From NCBI GenBank assembly GCA_013331795.1, contig DUFP01000023.1:1144-35599 (forward strand): a DNA stretch of 34,456 bases, read 5' to 3'. The notes beneath the pieces are model-generated. The model did not search any database, had not been told where the DNA came from, and saw nothing but the letters and a program-made list of their open reading frames with translations. The position numbers were made by a program, and so were the translations under genes. Source of the stretch: Nanobdellota archaeon. GTDB lineage: Archaea > Nanobdellota > Nanobdellia > SCGC-AAA011-G17 > GW2011-AR17. Below are positions 1-8,135 of this stretch, in pieces (positions within the stretch are counted from its first letter, which is position 1; every line of letters begins with the position of its first letter).

Positions 1-218
1 CCCATAAATGTATGCATTGCATCATGTAATGTACCAGGATGCATCAACTCCATATAATATTCTCCTACTGCTACTAATTGCTCATCTGTAAGATTATTAC
101 AAGAACTCTTTTCGTCTACAATTTGTCTTCCTTGTTCAATTTCTTCTTCATCTGCAGAAACAAAAACAAGACTTGTTAATATTAAAATAAAAAAAAAGAA
201 AAAGAATGTTTGTTTCAT
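1..218 (-). CDS. Exported small protein of the copper cluster (3' end off the window)
   Basis: This is a 5' fragment of 72 codons running off the left edge. It starts at an ATG (218) that overlaps the stop of the upstream gene by ATGA. The first ~20 residues are a typical signal peptide (MKQT, a phenylalanine/leucine-rich core, then VSA), followed by an acidic segment with one cysteine and a His/Met-rich stretch (MELMHPGTLHDAMH). Similar small Met/His-rich exported proteins often accompany archaeal and bacterial copper ATPases, so a metal-binding role outside the membrane is a reasonable inference, not a demonstrated function. It is the last visible gene of the cop-type operon that starts near 4938. 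The C-terminal half is not in the window, so total length and family cannot be settled. Confidence 0.75.
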   Translation of the reverse strand, partial: MKQTFFFFFFILILTSLVFVSADEEEIEQGRQIVDEKSSCNNLTDEQLVAVGEYYMELMHPGTLHDAMHTFM

Positions 219-415
219 TTTTTTCCCTCTTCTGTTTTTCCCCAGATAAGGAAAAATATTGCAAATAAAACTGCGCCAATGGCATCAAAGAAATAAAATT
301 CTGGAGCTATTCCAAATATATTTTTACCTAGCATGAGGCTTATCCACGCGGTGAGAAATGTTAGCAATCCACAAAGTAGGGATACCCATGCAAGTATTTT
401 CCATAATGTTCTCAT
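215..415 (-). CDS. Small two-helix membrane protein
   Basis: This 66-residue protein has two predicted membrane helices, about residues 6-30 and 42-58, and a charged C-terminal tail (KTEEGKK). I do not recognise a family. It is translationally coupled on both sides: its ATG overlaps the stop of the upstream 60-aa gene (ATGA at 412-415), and its own stop overlaps the start of the exported Met/His-rich protein. That arrangement places it in the copper-handling operon. A structural or accessory role for a membrane complex is possible, but nothing in the sequence (no Cys, His or Met cluster) indicates metal binding directly. Confidence 0.7.
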   Translation of the reverse strand: MRTLWKILAWVSLLCGLLTFLTAWISLMLGKNIFGIAPEFYFFDAIGAVLFAIFFLIWGKTEEGKK

Positions 416-594
416 TTTTTTTCTCCTCCTTTTTGTGTCATTTTATAGATGATGACTGTAAGTGCAGCAAACAAGAGGATCACTGCAAGGATCATGAACA
501 GAGGAAAAATGGCTGTCCCAAGAGAAGAGCTTCCAGAGGTTTGCGCTGCTGCAAAAGATCCTGTGTTTACACCGCATCCACTAACCATGTTCAT
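412..594 (-). CDS. Small single-helix membrane protein with Ser/Gly-rich N terminus
   Basis: This 60-residue protein has a short Ser/Gly/Ala-rich N terminus with one cysteine ([10 protein letters not shown]), one strong membrane helix at about residues 27-50, and a lysine-rich tail that suggests the C terminus is cytoplasmic. The start may be the ATG at 594 or the in-frame ATG two codons later (588). It overlaps the 3' end of the methyltransferase gene by about 14 nt and overlaps the next gene by ATGA. Family unknown. Location suggests co-expression with the CopA operon; the Cys near the N terminus could be a metal ligand or a lipid site, but there is no clear lipobox. Confidence 0.65.
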   Translation of the reverse strand: MNMVSGCGVNTGSFAAAQTSGSSSLGTAIFPLFMILAVILLFAALTVIIYKMTQKGGEKK

Positions 595-1204
595 CCCCTT
601 TTTTTGCTTCGAATCTTCTAAAAATATCTCCTAAAGCTAGAGATTCCTCTTTTATTATATGTAGGCCGGATTTTTTAATGTTGCCCTTTGTATCCCTATT
701 TATATTAGAACCAAAGAAAAATTTTGTAAGAGGATTATGGATATCCTGCCAAAAAGCAAGCAAAGGATTCTTACTTCGAACATGCTCTACCATAATAATT
801 TTTCCCTCTTTTTTTATGACTCTCTGCATTTCTTTTAAGGCTTTTACAGGATCAGGTATGGAACAAAGTACAAAAGTTGTTACAATATAATCAAAACTAT
901 TCTCTTTGAAATCCATATCTTGTGCATCCATATACACCATTTTTGCTTTGGAGAAATTCTTTCTTTTTGCCATCTCAAGCATATTTTTACTAAAATCTAT
1001 TCCTGTATATTCAATATTCTTCCAGTTGTAATAGGGGAGATTTTTGCCTGTGCCTACACCTATCTCTAATACTTTCCCTTTTAGTGGAGAAAGCGTTTCT
1101 CTCCTTATTCTTGCAAAGAATAATCTTTCTATGGGGTACTCAAAAAAATCGTATACTCGTGCAAAACGATCGTATCTTTCTTGGATATTTTTTGTGCTAG
1201 TCAT
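581..1204 (-). CDS. Class I SAM-dependent methyltransferase (methyltransferase type 11 / UbiE-like)
   Basis: This 207-residue protein is a seven-beta-strand methyltransferase. Motif [11 protein letters not shown] (about residues 45-54) is the SAM-binding loop, D70 after strand 2 is the ribose-binding acid, and [10 protein letters not shown] followed by a late EGKIIMVEH strand complete the fold. A longer reading exists upstream, to 1363, but it would read through the CopA 3' end; the ATG at 1204 overlaps the CopA stop exactly (ATGA), so I chose it. The substrate cannot be read from sequence: phospholipid, quinone-like lipid and small-molecule methylation are all seen in this family. Its place directly after copA suggests a link to metal stress or membrane lipid modification, which is inference. 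Confidence 0.85.
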   Translation of the reverse strand: MTSTKNIQERYDRFARVYDFFEYPIERLFFARIRRETLSPLKGKVLEIGVGTGKNLPYYNWKNIEYTGIDFSKNMLEMAKRKNFSKAKMVYMDAQDMDFKENSFDYIVTTFVLCSIPDPVKALKEMQRVIKKEGKIIMVEHVRSKNPLLAFWQDIHNPLTKFFFGSNINRDTKGNIKKSGLHIIKEESLALGDIFRRFEAKKGDEHG

Positions 1205-3402
1205 AGCTTTTTTCCTTTTAATAAAAGAGAGTTTGTGACAACAGAAACTGAACTTAAAGCCATTGCTCCTCCCGCAATAATAGGAGAAAGCAACCATCCT
1301 GTCCAAGGAAATAAAACTCCTGCAGCAATAGGAATTCCTAAGACATTGTAAAACAAAGCCCAAAACATATTTTGTTTTATTTTGCTCATTGTATATTTGG
1401 AAAGTTTAATTGCCCTCGGAACATCAAGCAAATCATTTTTCATCAGAACAATAGAGCCAGATTCCATTGCAACATCTGTACCTGAGCCCATTGCAATACC
1501 AATGTCTGCTTGTGCGAGTGCTGGTGCATCATTTATTCCATCGCCAATCATTGCAACTTTTCCTTTCTCTTGCAATTTTTTCACATAGTTTGCTTTGTCT
1601 TCTGGAAGTACTTCTGCAAAGACATGTTTAATTCCTGCTTGTTTTGCAATTGCTTTTGCTGTTCGTTCATTGTCTCCAGTGATCATATAGACTTCCAAAC
1701 CTAATTCGTGCAACTGCTTCACTGCTTCTGGAGAAGATTCTTTTATCGTATCTGCAACTGCGATGAGCGCAAGAAGTGTTTTTCCTGATGCAAGAAGCAT
1801 GACTGTTTTTCCTTCTTCTTCTAAACGATGTATTTGTGTTAGATGTTTCGTTACAGAAACTCCTTCTTTTGTCATAAGTTTTTGATTTCCAAAGGAATAT
1901 TTTTTTGCTGCAATTTTTGCTTCAATTCCATACCCTGGAATTGCTTTAAACTGAGAAACTTTCATGAGAGATACTTTCTTCTTCTCTGCAGCTTTGACAA
2001 TTGCTTCAGCCAAGGAATGTTCTGATCCCTTTTCTATTGATGCTGCAATTTTCAAAATTTCTTCTTCTGAAATTTTTTCTACTGTAACAATATCTGTAAG
2101 TTCTGGTGTCCCTTTTGTAATTGTTCCTGTCTTATCAAAAATAAGATATTTGAGCTTGTGTGCAGTTTCTAATGCTTCTCCCCCTTTAATGAGAATTCCT
2201 TGTTGTGCGCCTTTTCCCGTCCCTACCATAATAGCGGTTGGTGTTGCCAATCCTAATGCACAAGGACAAGCAATGACAAGGACTGCGACTGCTGCAATCA
2301 TTGCAAAAGAGAATGCTGCTCCTAAAATGGAGAACCAGATTACAAAAGTTAAAAAGGAAATGAAAATAACAATGGGAACAAAGTATGCAGAGATCATATC
2401 TGCAAACCTTTCAATCGGTGCTCGAGATGCTTGTGCATCTTCTATAAGCTTGATAATTCTTGAAAGCGTTGTGTTCGCTCCAACTTTTGTTGCTTTAAAA
2501 GTAAAAGATCCATGCTTGTTTATTGTTGCTCCAATAACAGAATCCCCTTTCTTTTTTTCTACTGGAATACTTTCTCCTGTGACCATACTTTCATCAACAG
2601 AAGAATGTCCATCCAAAACAACACCATCAACAGGGATTTTTTCTCCAGGCTTGACAAGAATCGTATCTCCTAACTGTACTTCATCTATAGCAATTTTGAT
2701 TTCTTTGCCATGGCGAACTACTGTTGCCATTTTTGGGCTTAGACCAATGAGTTTTTTAATTGCTTCAGAGGTTTTTCCTTTTGCATTTGCTTCTAAAAAT
2801 TTTCCTAAAACAACTAAAGTGATAAGAATTGCAGAGACTTCAAAGTACTGCCCCAGAGAAGGCATGAAAAGCACTGCGAATGCAGAGTACACATATGCTG
2901 CAGTCGTTCCTAAAGCAATCAGGGTATCCATGTTTGCAGATTTGTTTCTCAATGCATGATACGTGCCTTTATAGAACTGCCAGCCTACATAAAACTGTAC
3001 AGGTGTTGCAAGAACCCACACAAAATAATGATGAAAAATCTCACTAAAGACTTCTATATTAAACCATTCAAGGATCATTAATGCAAGGAGTGGAATAGAA
3101 AAGAGAAGTCCAATAAGAAACATTTTTTTATACTCTTTTTTTTCTTTTTGCAGAAGCTGCATTTGTGCCTCTGCAAGATTTGTTCCTTCTTGTAAAGGCG
3201 TTGCACCGTAACCTTTTGCTTTTATTGCTCCTATTAATACTGATTCATCCACTTTACCTTCGTCAAACTTTATTGATGCAGAAGCTGTAGAGTAATTTAC
3301 AGAAGCATCTTTTACCCCTTCCACTTTTGTTAATGCTTTTGTAATTATTGTTGCACAGCTTGCACAATGCATTCCGGAAATTTGTAGATTTGTTTTTTTC
3401 AT
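1201..3402 (-). CDS. copA: Copper-translocating P1B-type ATPase
   Basis: This 733-residue protein pumps Cu(I), probably outward, using ATP. Domains in order: an N-terminal heavy-metal-associated domain with MHCASC (Cys13, Cys16); two N-terminal membrane helices; the actuator loop with TGES (275-278); the membrane metal site CPC (379-381); the phosphorylation motif DKTGT (Asp423); an SEHSLAEAI nucleotide-binding motif; GDGINDAP in the hinge; and a last membrane pair with YN and the MALSS motif typical of Cu+ (P1B-1) pumps. All catalytic motifs are intact and the length is normal. It lies 4 bp after the cupredoxin gene and overlaps the downstream methyltransferase, so it is the core of a copper-resistance operon. 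Direction of transport and Ag/Cu selectivity are from family knowledge. Confidence 0.96.
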   Translation of the reverse strand: MKKTNLQISGMHCASCATIITKALTKVEGVKDASVNYSTASASIKFDEGKVDESVLIGAIKAKGYGATPLQEGTNLAEAQMQLLQKEKKEYKKMFLIGLLFSIPLLALMILEWFNIEVFSEIFHHYFVWVLATPVQFYVGWQFYKGTYHALRNKSANMDTLIALGTTAAYVYSAFAVLFMPSLGQYFEVSAILITLVVLGKFLEANAKGKTSEAIKKLIGLSPKMATVVRHGKEIKIAIDEVQLGDTILVKPGEKIPVDGVVLDGHSSVDESMVTGESIPVEKKKGDSVIGATINKHGSFTFKATKVGANTTLSRIIKLIEDAQASRAPIERFADMISAYFVPIVIFISFLTFVIWFSILGAAFSFAMIAAVAVLVIACPCALGLATPTAIMVGTGKGAQQGILIKGGEALETAHKLKYLIFDKTGTITKGTPELTDIVTVEKISEEEILKIAASIEKGSEHSLAEAIVKAAEKKKVSLMKVSQFKAIPGYGIEAKIAAKKYSFGNQKLMTKEGVSVTKHLTQIHRLEEEGKTVMLLASGKTLLALIAVADTIKESSPEAVKQLHELGLEVYMITGDNERTAKAIAKQAGIKHVFAEVLPEDKANYVKKLQEKGKVAMIGDGINDAPALAQADIGIAMGSGTDVAMESGSIVLMKNDLLDVPRAIKLSKYTMSKIKQNMFWALFYNVLGIPIAAGVLFPWTGWLLSPIIAGGAMALSSVSVVTNSLLLKGKKL

Positions 3403-3406
3403 TTTT

Positions 3407-3814
3407 TTATTCCTCGACTGTCAAATATGTTACACCCATACCCATAGAACAAGTAATGACTACTTCTCCTGTTTTTGTAGGGGTAAATTCTATAACACTA
3501 TCACTGCTTGTTATGAACTTACTTAGTCCATAGGCAGGAATTTGCACATACCGATAACAACCCCGCAAAGAATTTGCATCTGCCGTTATACGCACTGGCT
3601 GATTTACTTTTACTATGTTTGGGCTGAGAACATAATTAAAAGAATAGCCAGATTTTCCATACCTTAATTGAATATTTTGGTAGCCATCTTCTGCAATTGT
3701 TGCATAGCTATCAGCAGTTACAGGAACTTCTGATGCGTTCCCATCCCCGCTGTAATATACCCAGATGAGTCCTATTACTACAATAAAAAGTATTATGTAT
3801 GTGCTTGTTTTCAC
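3407..3814 (-). CDS. Membrane-anchored cupredoxin-domain protein
   Basis: This 135-residue protein has one N-terminal membrane helix (about residues 5-22) and an extracytoplasmic beta-sandwich. The C-terminal motif TCSMGMG (Cys122, Met124, Met126), with Cys86 earlier (RGCYRY), matches the copper ligand pattern of cupredoxins of the plastocyanin-like COG4633 type, where C-x-M-G-M binds copper. The family commonly sits beside CopA and HMA proteins. It probably receives or buffers copper at the outer face of the membrane. It starts 3 bp after the stop of the HMA-membrane gene and ends 4 bp before copA. I am fairly sure of the fold; the exact redox or chaperone role is inferred. Confidence 0.82.
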   Translation of the reverse strand: MKTSTYIILFIVVIGLIWVYYSGDGNASEVPVTADSYATIAEDGYQNIQLRYGKSGYSFNYVLSPNIVKVNQPVRITADANSLRGCYRYVQIPAYGLSKFITSSDSVIEFTPTKTGEVVITCSMGMGVTYLTVEE

Positions 3815-3817
3815 TTT

Positions 3818-4738
3818 TTATCCTCCCACCAAAGGTGATTTTATTCCAAATACCATAACCATCACTAAAATTGCTGTGATTACTATACTAAAGAGTGTAA
3901 GCTTGAAAAAAGATATAGGTGCTTTTGTTACTTCTTTATTTTCTACCATCTCTTCAAAGATCATATAAGAAAAGCCCCACACAATAACAAGATTTACAGC
4001 CATAAATAAGGGCATAAACCAAAGTAAATGATCTGAGAATAACATGAGCGTTGTCATTGGACCCATGATTCCCCCCATAAGACCAGCCATCAGACCTTGT
4101 ATTATTCCCATAATGCCACAACATTTTCCTGTCAATACTCCTGCAGTTACTCCTAAAATAAGACCGACAAGAGAACCAATGAATAAACCGTTGGTTGCAC
4201 CAAAAACTGAACCGAGCATTAAGCCTGTTTGCATTCCCATGGTCATGCCTATCATCATACCGAGCATACAGGTTACGCGTGCTTTATACGAGAGGAAATG
4301 CCAAAGTGCTGCACTCAAGCTTGCAATGCTTATATTTAGGTATAATAACCACCACCTATATTTTTCTACAAAAAAAGGAATATTCTTGAAGTACAGAAAA
4401 TAGGCTATAAGCTCTAAAAATCCCAGTATAAAAAAGATAGCTAGAGAATATTTGAGAAGCCTGTATTCCATTTCATATTTTACTTTCTTCTCTAAAAATT
4501 CACGTTTTCTTTCCGCTAAATTTTTTTTCTCAAATGGATGGATATCAGCCCTATATCCTGCATCTCGAATTGTCTGCAATAATTTTTCTGTAGAAAGTTT
4601 ATTCTCTTCGAAAGAAATATCTACAGCTTCACTTGAAAATTTTATTGATCCTATGCCTTCTAATTTTTCAAATCTTTTTTTTAATAGTGTGCTACAGGAG
4701 TCACATTCCATATCAGGAACATAGATTTTTACTTTCAT
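3818..4738 (-). CDS. HMA domain fused to a Met/Gly-rich polytopic membrane protein
   Basis: This 306-residue protein starts with a heavy-metal-associated domain (DMECDSC, Cys12 and Cys15; about residues 1-66), followed by a charged linker and about seven hydrophobic segments. The centre (about residues 155-235) is unusually rich in Met and Gly (repeated GMMIGM, GLMAGLMGGIMGP units) and contains a CC pair (GKCCGI). Glycine-zipper helices carrying many methionines are consistent with a Cu(I) path through the membrane, as in CTR-type or CopD-like transporters, but I do not recognise this as a named family. It is coupled to copZ (ATGA overlap) and precedes the cupredoxin and copA. A copper permease or sensor role is inference. 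Confidence 0.8.
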   Translation of the reverse strand: MKVKIYVPDMECDSCSTLLKKRFEKLEGIGSIKFSSEAVDISFEENKLSTEKLLQTIRDAGYRADIHPFEKKNLAERKREFLEKKVKYEMEYRLLKYSLAIFFILGFLELIAYFLYFKNIPFFVEKYRWWLLYLNISIASLSAALWHFLSYKARVTCMLGMMIGMTMGMQTGLMLGSVFGATNGLFIGSLVGLILGVTAGVLTGKCCGIMGIIQGLMAGLMGGIMGPMTTLMLFSDHLLWFMPLFMAVNLVIVWGFSYMIFEEMVENKEVTKAPISFFKLTLFSIVITAILVMVMVFGIKSPLVGG

Positions 4739-4938
4739 TTCACTTTATATCCTTCTTTTTCAATGATTTGCCTTACTTTTGTTTCGGAGATCTTTTTTTC
4801 ATCTATTGTTGCAACTACTGTTCCTTTGTTTACAGAGACTTGAACGTCCGTTGCACCTGCGTCTTCCAGTTCTTCTTTGACTAGCACTTCACAACTTTTA
4901 CAGTGCATGCCTTCAACTTTTAAAGAAAGTTTTTTCAT
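4735..4938 (-). CDS. copZ: CopZ-like copper chaperone (HMA domain)
   Basis: This 67-residue protein is a single heavy-metal-associated domain: beta1, GMHCKSC (Cys13, Cys16), helix, beta2, beta3 (VVATID), helix and a closing GYKV strand. It carries Cu(I) in the cytoplasm and hands it to HMA domains of CopA-type pumps. I chose the ATG at 4938 over one seven codons upstream (4959), because a TATA box at 4961-4970 would place transcription initiation very near 4938, giving a leaderless mRNA, and because the HMA fold begins there. It is the first gene of the minus-strand copper operon and overlaps the next gene by ATGA. Confidence 0.9.
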   Translation of the reverse strand: MKKLSLKVEGMHCKSCEVLVKEELEDAGATDVQVSVNKGTVVATIDEKKISETKVRQIIEKEGYKVK

Positions 4939-4960
4939 ATTGCTAGAAAAGGATATCATC

Positions 4961-4970
4961 TATATAAAAT
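4961..4970 (-). promoter_or_regulatory. TATA box for the copper operon
   Basis: On the minus strand this reads ATTTTATATA, an archaeal TATA-like element. It lies about 23-32 nt before the CopZ start at 4938, the usual spacing for a leaderless archaeal transcript. No inverted repeat of a CopR/CsoR-type operator was evident around it. Confidence 0.6.
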
Positions 4971-5044
4971 GTTTCTCTTAGATATTGGTTTAGAGATATG
5001 CTTAAAATCCATAATTTTCGTCCCTTATCGTTTATAATTGCTTT

Positions 5045-5572
5045 TTAGAATTTTCTTACCAGGAATATTTCATTGGTCTTTCCATGCTCTTTTCTTGTAA
5101 TAATTTCTCTTTCTTCTAAAGACTTCAAAAGCAATGATAAAGAGGTTTTGGGCATATTTATTCTATACCTCAACGTAGATTGCTGGATTCCTTCTTGTTC
5201 TTTTACTGCTTTCAACACTTTTTGTTCTTCTTCAGAAAAGCCTGCAAGGTATGCTTGGAAGACATCTTTTTCTTTTGCTTCTTTTAATGCGGAAGCAACT
5301 TCTTTGTGCTGCTGCAAAAGCATTTTCTGAGACTTGTCAAAAAAGAGGAGATAAGCTCCAGAAAAGGCCACTACTACTGCCAATAACCCCCCTAGAAAAT
5401 ATTTGATAAACTGTTGATCATGCACACATATTCCATCGACATAACAAACACCACCTTGTTCTTCTATGATTTTATCCAGATATATATCCTCTTGTTGTTT
5501 TGTTACAAAAAGGAAAATTCCTATAAAAAGAGCAACTACCAGTAATACTGCTCCTATATGCCTATTATTCAT
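5045..5572 (-). CDS. Membrane-tethered winged-helix regulator, possible metal sensor
   Basis: This 175-residue protein has two N-terminal membrane helices (about residues 8-24 and 56-77) flanking a short outside loop, then a cytoplasmic helical linker and a C-terminal winged helix of MarR/TrmB type (about residues 110-172; STLRYRINMPKTSLSLLLKSLEEREII reads as HTH plus wing). The outside loop carries Cys43, Cys49 and His51. This architecture, short membrane hairpin plus wHTH, is common in archaea and is thought to couple an external signal to transcription. Adjacent to the copper operon, the Cys/Cys/His loop makes it a candidate copper or redox sensor; that is inference. It has no clear partner gene and is followed downstream by the copZ promoter. 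Confidence 0.78.
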   Translation of the reverse strand: MNNRHIGAVLLVVALFIGIFLFVTKQQEDIYLDKIIEEQGGVCYVDGICVHDQQFIKYFLGGLLAVVVAFSGAYLLFFDKSQKMLLQQHKEVASALKEAKEKDVFQAYLAGFSEEEQKVLKAVKEQEGIQQSTLRYRINMPKTSLSLLLKSLEEREIITRKEHGKTNEIFLVRKF

Positions 5573-5609
5573 AAAAAAAAGAAATAATAGGAGTTTTTAA
5601 TAGTTGCGT

Positions 5610-5807
5610 TTACTCTTTATTGTGTATTTTTAGTACATCATGAAGCCAACAATAGCCCCAGAAGCTCTCTATAAGTGCTATCCAAGCAACTACAATGATG
5701 AGCCAATTTACCCAACTATTGCCATATCGCAATGCCCATGGGCCTAACCACCAAAAAGCTAATGCAAAGCGTAAAACTCTGTCAATTTTTCCAAGATTTT
5801 GTTTCAT
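5610..5807 (-). CDS. DUF2892-like (YgaP membrane-domain type) small protein
   Basis: This 65-residue protein has two predicted membrane helices. It begins with the characteristic MKQNLGKIDRVLRFALAFWW pattern and ends the second helix with a single cysteine (GYCWLHDVLKI), where the family has a conserved Cys-Pro. The family is found alone or fused to rhodanese domains, often near sulfur or metal-stress genes; its molecular function is not established. The gene lies between a 72-aa Met-rich membrane protein and the membrane-bound regulator, so it is part of the same metal/stress neighbourhood. Confidence 0.75.
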   Translation of the reverse strand: MKQNLGKIDRVLRFALAFWWLGPWALRYGNSWVNWLIIVVAWIALIESFWGYCWLHDVLKIHNKE

Positions 5808-5819
5808 TTTTTTCTCCTT

Positions 5820-6038
5820 TTATCGTTTTGATTTTTTTTCTGTTATATGGTGTACTCCCATTATAATCAGAACTATTGCTATGATACTTACAGAAATACC
5901 ACTTCCGTAGCTCATCATACTATATCCGCTTGTAAAGCCCATCATTCCCATCATGCCATTATAGCCAATTCCACCGGAAGTAAGCAATGCAAGAAATCCA
6001 CCTATTATTTGTATCCAGCCTATTCCTTTATGATTCAT
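5820..6038 (-). CDS. Met/Gly-rich two-helix membrane protein
   Basis: This 72-residue protein has two membrane helices (about residues 7-25 and 47-63) joined by a Met/Gly/Tyr/Ser-rich loop (GYNGMMGMMGF, YSMMSYGSG). Small proteins with such Met-rich loops are frequent next to archaeal copper genes, and Met clusters bind Cu(I) under oxidising conditions outside the cell. No family is recognised. It lies 12 bp before the DUF2892 gene and is probably co-transcribed with it. Metal binding is inferred from composition only. Confidence 0.68.
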   Translation of the reverse strand: MNHKGIGWIQIIGGFLALLTSGGIGYNGMMGMMGFTSGYSMMSYGSGISVSIIAIVLIIMGVHHITEKKSKR

Positions 6039-6099
6039 TCTTTCACCTCTTTTACAATATTTATATTCTAGGATAGAGCTTCTCCATTAAAAAGCTTTT

Positions 6100-6609
6100 C
6101 TATATCTCCACACCTATCCATATTCGTAAAAGATATCCTATGACAAAACTTAATAGTGCAATGCTTAAACTTACCAAAGCCATTTCAAAAAATCTTTTCT
6201 TAAAAGAAATATTTTGGATGTAAGAAATATAATAGGTAAACGCAGCTATAATCAATAAAGCGTTGAGTACAGTAAAAGATAAACTTAACAAAGCATTTGA
6301 AAAAAGAAAGAAAGGAGAAATTAAAATAAGTACGGTTAAAAAATAGACTGAGCCCGTGTAGAAAGCAGCGAGTAAAGGTTTTCTTTTTGAACGTTCTGTT
6401 TTTCTGGAAAAATATTCAGAGCTTGCCATGGAAAGAGATGCTGCAATGCCTGTGATTAAGCCAACTAAGGCAATAATTTTGGTATTTTGCAGAGCCAAGG
6501 TTAAACCAGCTAAGGCTCCTGTCAATTCTACCAAGGCATCATTCATGCCTAGGACTATTGAACCTAGATATCTTTTCTCTTCTGTAAAAAAAGGAGAACT
6601 CTTTTTCAC
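6100..6609 (-). CDS. VIT1/CCC1-family membrane transporter
   Basis: This 169-residue protein has five predicted membrane helices. The N-terminal GMNDALVELTGALAGLT and the following SMASSEYFS motif match the VIT1/CCC1 (DUF125) family of Fe2+/Mn2+ transporters. Helix 1 carries the conserved Asp and Glu, while the cytosolic loop between helices 2 and 3 is short, as in prokaryotic short versions lacking the ferritin-like domain. The family usually moves iron or manganese out of the cytoplasm against H+. Here it sits next to copper genes, supporting a broader metal-homeostasis region. Substrate is inferred from family. Confidence 0.85.
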   Translation of the reverse strand: MKKSSPFFTEEKRYLGSIVLGMNDALVELTGALAGLTLALQNTKIIALVGLITGIAASLSMASSEYFSRKTERSKRKPLLAAFYTGSVYFLTVLILISPFFLFSNALLSLSFTVLNALLIIAAFTYYISYIQNISFKKRFFEMALVSLSIALLSFVIGYLLRIWIGVEI

Positions 6610-6644
6610 TCTCTCTTAGAAGAGCTATTTCTTTTTAAGGTTTA

Positions 6645-7148
6645 CTAGAATATTTTTGGGATCAAGGCTTTTACTTTTTTCTTGTATTCACCATATTCTT
6701 TAAATGTCTCTTCTAATATTTTTTCTTCAACTTTAATTCTATAATATCCGGATGGTATTAGAAAAATAATTGTTGCTAGAGTTCCGAGCCATGTTTGAAA
6801 GAAAATACACCAGCCAATCACTTCTATAAGCATGCCAGTGTAGCCTGGATGCCGCATATACGCATAGAGACCATCGCTTTTTACTTTGTGATCGTCAAGA
6901 ATTTTTACATTAAAGGTAAATAATTTTCCTAATTGTATTCGTGCAGTTGTACGTATGATCGCGCCTATGAGAAAGAGCAGAGCACCAAGCCAATAGAAAG
7001 AATATACCCCCTCTTCCAAAGCGTAGACTTCATAGAATGTTGCAATGATAATAAGTGCGAGAGCTATAAGAATAAAGTGGAGAGAATATGTATCAAAAGA
7101 TTTTCCTCCTTTGCGAAAGCCAAAAAGCATTACAATTTTTTCTTTCAT
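6645..7148 (-). CDS. ICMT/PEMT-like membrane methyltransferase
   Basis: This 167-residue membrane protein has about four hydrophobic helices. The C-terminal half holds YAYMRHPGYTG, followed by a buried helix with Glu, and then KVEEKILEETFKEYGEYKKKV. This is the RHPxYxG...E signature of the isoprenylcysteine carboxyl methyltransferase / phospholipid methyltransferase superfamily, which binds SAM at the membrane. Bacterial and archaeal members have mostly unknown substrates. It is the most upstream minus-strand gene of the metal region and is divergent from the GNAT gene across a 105-bp gap. Confidence 0.85.
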   Translation of the reverse strand: MKEKIVMLFGFRKGGKSFDTYSLHFILIALALIIIATFYEVYALEEGVYSFYWLGALLFLIGAIIRTTARIQLGKLFTFNVKILDDHKVKSDGLYAYMRHPGYTGMLIEVIGWCIFFQTWLGTLATIIFLIPSGYYRIKVEEKILEETFKEYGEYKKKVKALIPKIF

Positions 7149-7253
7149 TAGTCTTGTAAGGTTTTCTTCCTTTTTGAAGTTTTCTTTTTTCTTTTAAACT
7201 GTAAGTTCTTGTTTTGAGGAATATTTTTAAAGTTCTTGTTATTATACTAAAGG

Positions 7254-7739
7254 ATGATTCACATCAGAAGACATCTCGTTTCAGATATTCCTTTACGAGT
7301 ACAATGGCTGAATAATCCTCATGTCAATAGCTATCTTCGAGATACAAATGAATGCACAACTATCCAAAAAGAAAAAATTTGGTTTCAGAACTATCTCAAA
7401 TCACCACATAAAAAATTTTTTACTATTTATTCTTATTCTCACCCCATTGGATTTATGGGACTTTCTCATATTACAAAGAAAAGTGCAGATTTATTTATTC
7501 TTATAGGAGAAGAAAAATATCATGGGAAAGGCCTTGGAAAAAAATCTTTCCAATGGCTTTTGGATTATGGTTTTCAGAAATTACAATTAGATACTCTTCG
7601 CCTTTGTGTTTTTCAGAAAAATATTCCTGCTCTTCATTTGTATACATCTTTAGGCTTTCGCATTACAAAAAAAACAAGAAAAGAAATTTTTATGAAATTA
7701 GATAAAAAAGATTATAATGGAGCAGGCGGCAAGATTTGA
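7254..7739 (+). CDS. GNAT-family N-acetyltransferase (RimJ/RimL-like)
   Basis: This 161-residue protein is a GNAT acetyltransferase of the RimJ/RimL branch. It has the N-terminal RVQWLNNPHVNSYL helix typical of that branch, a central beta strand (PIGFMGLSHI), an acetyl-CoA pyrophosphate-loop equivalent (EEKYHGKGLGKKSF), and the late NIPALHLYTSLGF helix-strand. The acceptor could be a protein N terminus or a small molecule. The ATG at 7254 lies about 25 nt after a TATA-like stretch (ATTTTTAAAG near 7223-7232). Its last 22 nt overlap the 3' end of the convergent tRNA-Cys gene. Confidence 0.9.
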   Translation: MIHIRRHLVSDIPLRVQWLNNPHVNSYLRDTNECTTIQKEKIWFQNYLKSPHKKFFTIYSYSHPIGFMGLSHITKKSADLFILIGEEKYHGKGLGKKSFQWLLDYGFQKLQLDTLRLCVFQKNIPALHLYTSLGFRITKKTRKEIFMKLDKKDYNGAGGKI

Positions 7740-7792
7740 ACTTGCGCATGAGAGGGTTGCAGCCTCTTGCCTTACCGCTTGGCTACGCCTGC
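7718..7792 (-). tRNA. tRNA-Cys(GCA), CCA encoded
   Basis: Read on the minus strand, all arms fold: acceptor GCAGGCG/CGCCTGC, D stem GCC/GGC, anticodon stem AGAGG/CCTCT with loop CTGCAAC (anticodon GCA), and T stem GCAAG/CTTGC with loop TTCAAAT. The discriminator is U, the known identity base for cysteine tRNA. CCA is encoded at the 3' end (7718-7720). No intron. Its 3' end lies inside the last codons of the opposing GNAT gene. Confidence 0.95.
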
Positions 7793-7875
7793 AGATAGAA
7801 GAAAAAAGAAAGTAGAGCTTTATAAGTGTTGTTGTGAGAAGATATTTAAAATAGATACTTTGTTTAAAGTATAAG

Positions 7876-7971
7876 CGAGTCTGGCGGGATTTGAACCCGC
7901 GACCTATAGCTTAGAAGGCTTTAGCGGGATCTTTCAACCCTATCGCTCTATCCAAGCTGAGCTACAGACTC
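7876..7971 (-). tRNA. tRNA-Arg(UCU) with a 21-nt intron in the anticodon stem
   Basis: Minus strand: acceptor GAGTCTG/CAGACTC, D stem GCTC/GAGC, T stem GCGGG/CCCGC with loop TTCAAAT. The anticodon loop CTTCTAA (7917-7911) gives anticodon UCU. The 3' stem strand GCTAT needs ATAGC, but the 5' strand is interrupted after ATA (7943-7941). Removing 21 nt (about 7940-7920) restores ATAGC exactly. The intron therefore sits inside the 5' anticodon stem (between positions 29/30 or 30/31), not at the canonical 37/38. Discriminator G; no CCA encoded. The intron contains a GGG/CCC helix, but a full bulge-helix-bulge is not obvious to me. Confidence 0.88.
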
Positions 7972-8135
7972 ATAGTAAGCATGAAAAATACTATGTTTTT
8001 AAATCTTCCTCTTAGCGTCTTTTCCTTTCTCCTTCTCTAAAGCGAAAATCTTTCGAAAAAAAAGACTTTTTTCGGAAATCTTTCGGAATTTTTTGGTGAA
8101 GTTTTATTAAAAGAGTTTTCTTAGAAGTATTTTGT

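Noticed and set aside
1964-2959. A 331-codon open frame on the plus strand within copA
   Set aside because: It is antisense to all the conserved ATPase motifs of copA and shows no recognisable domain.
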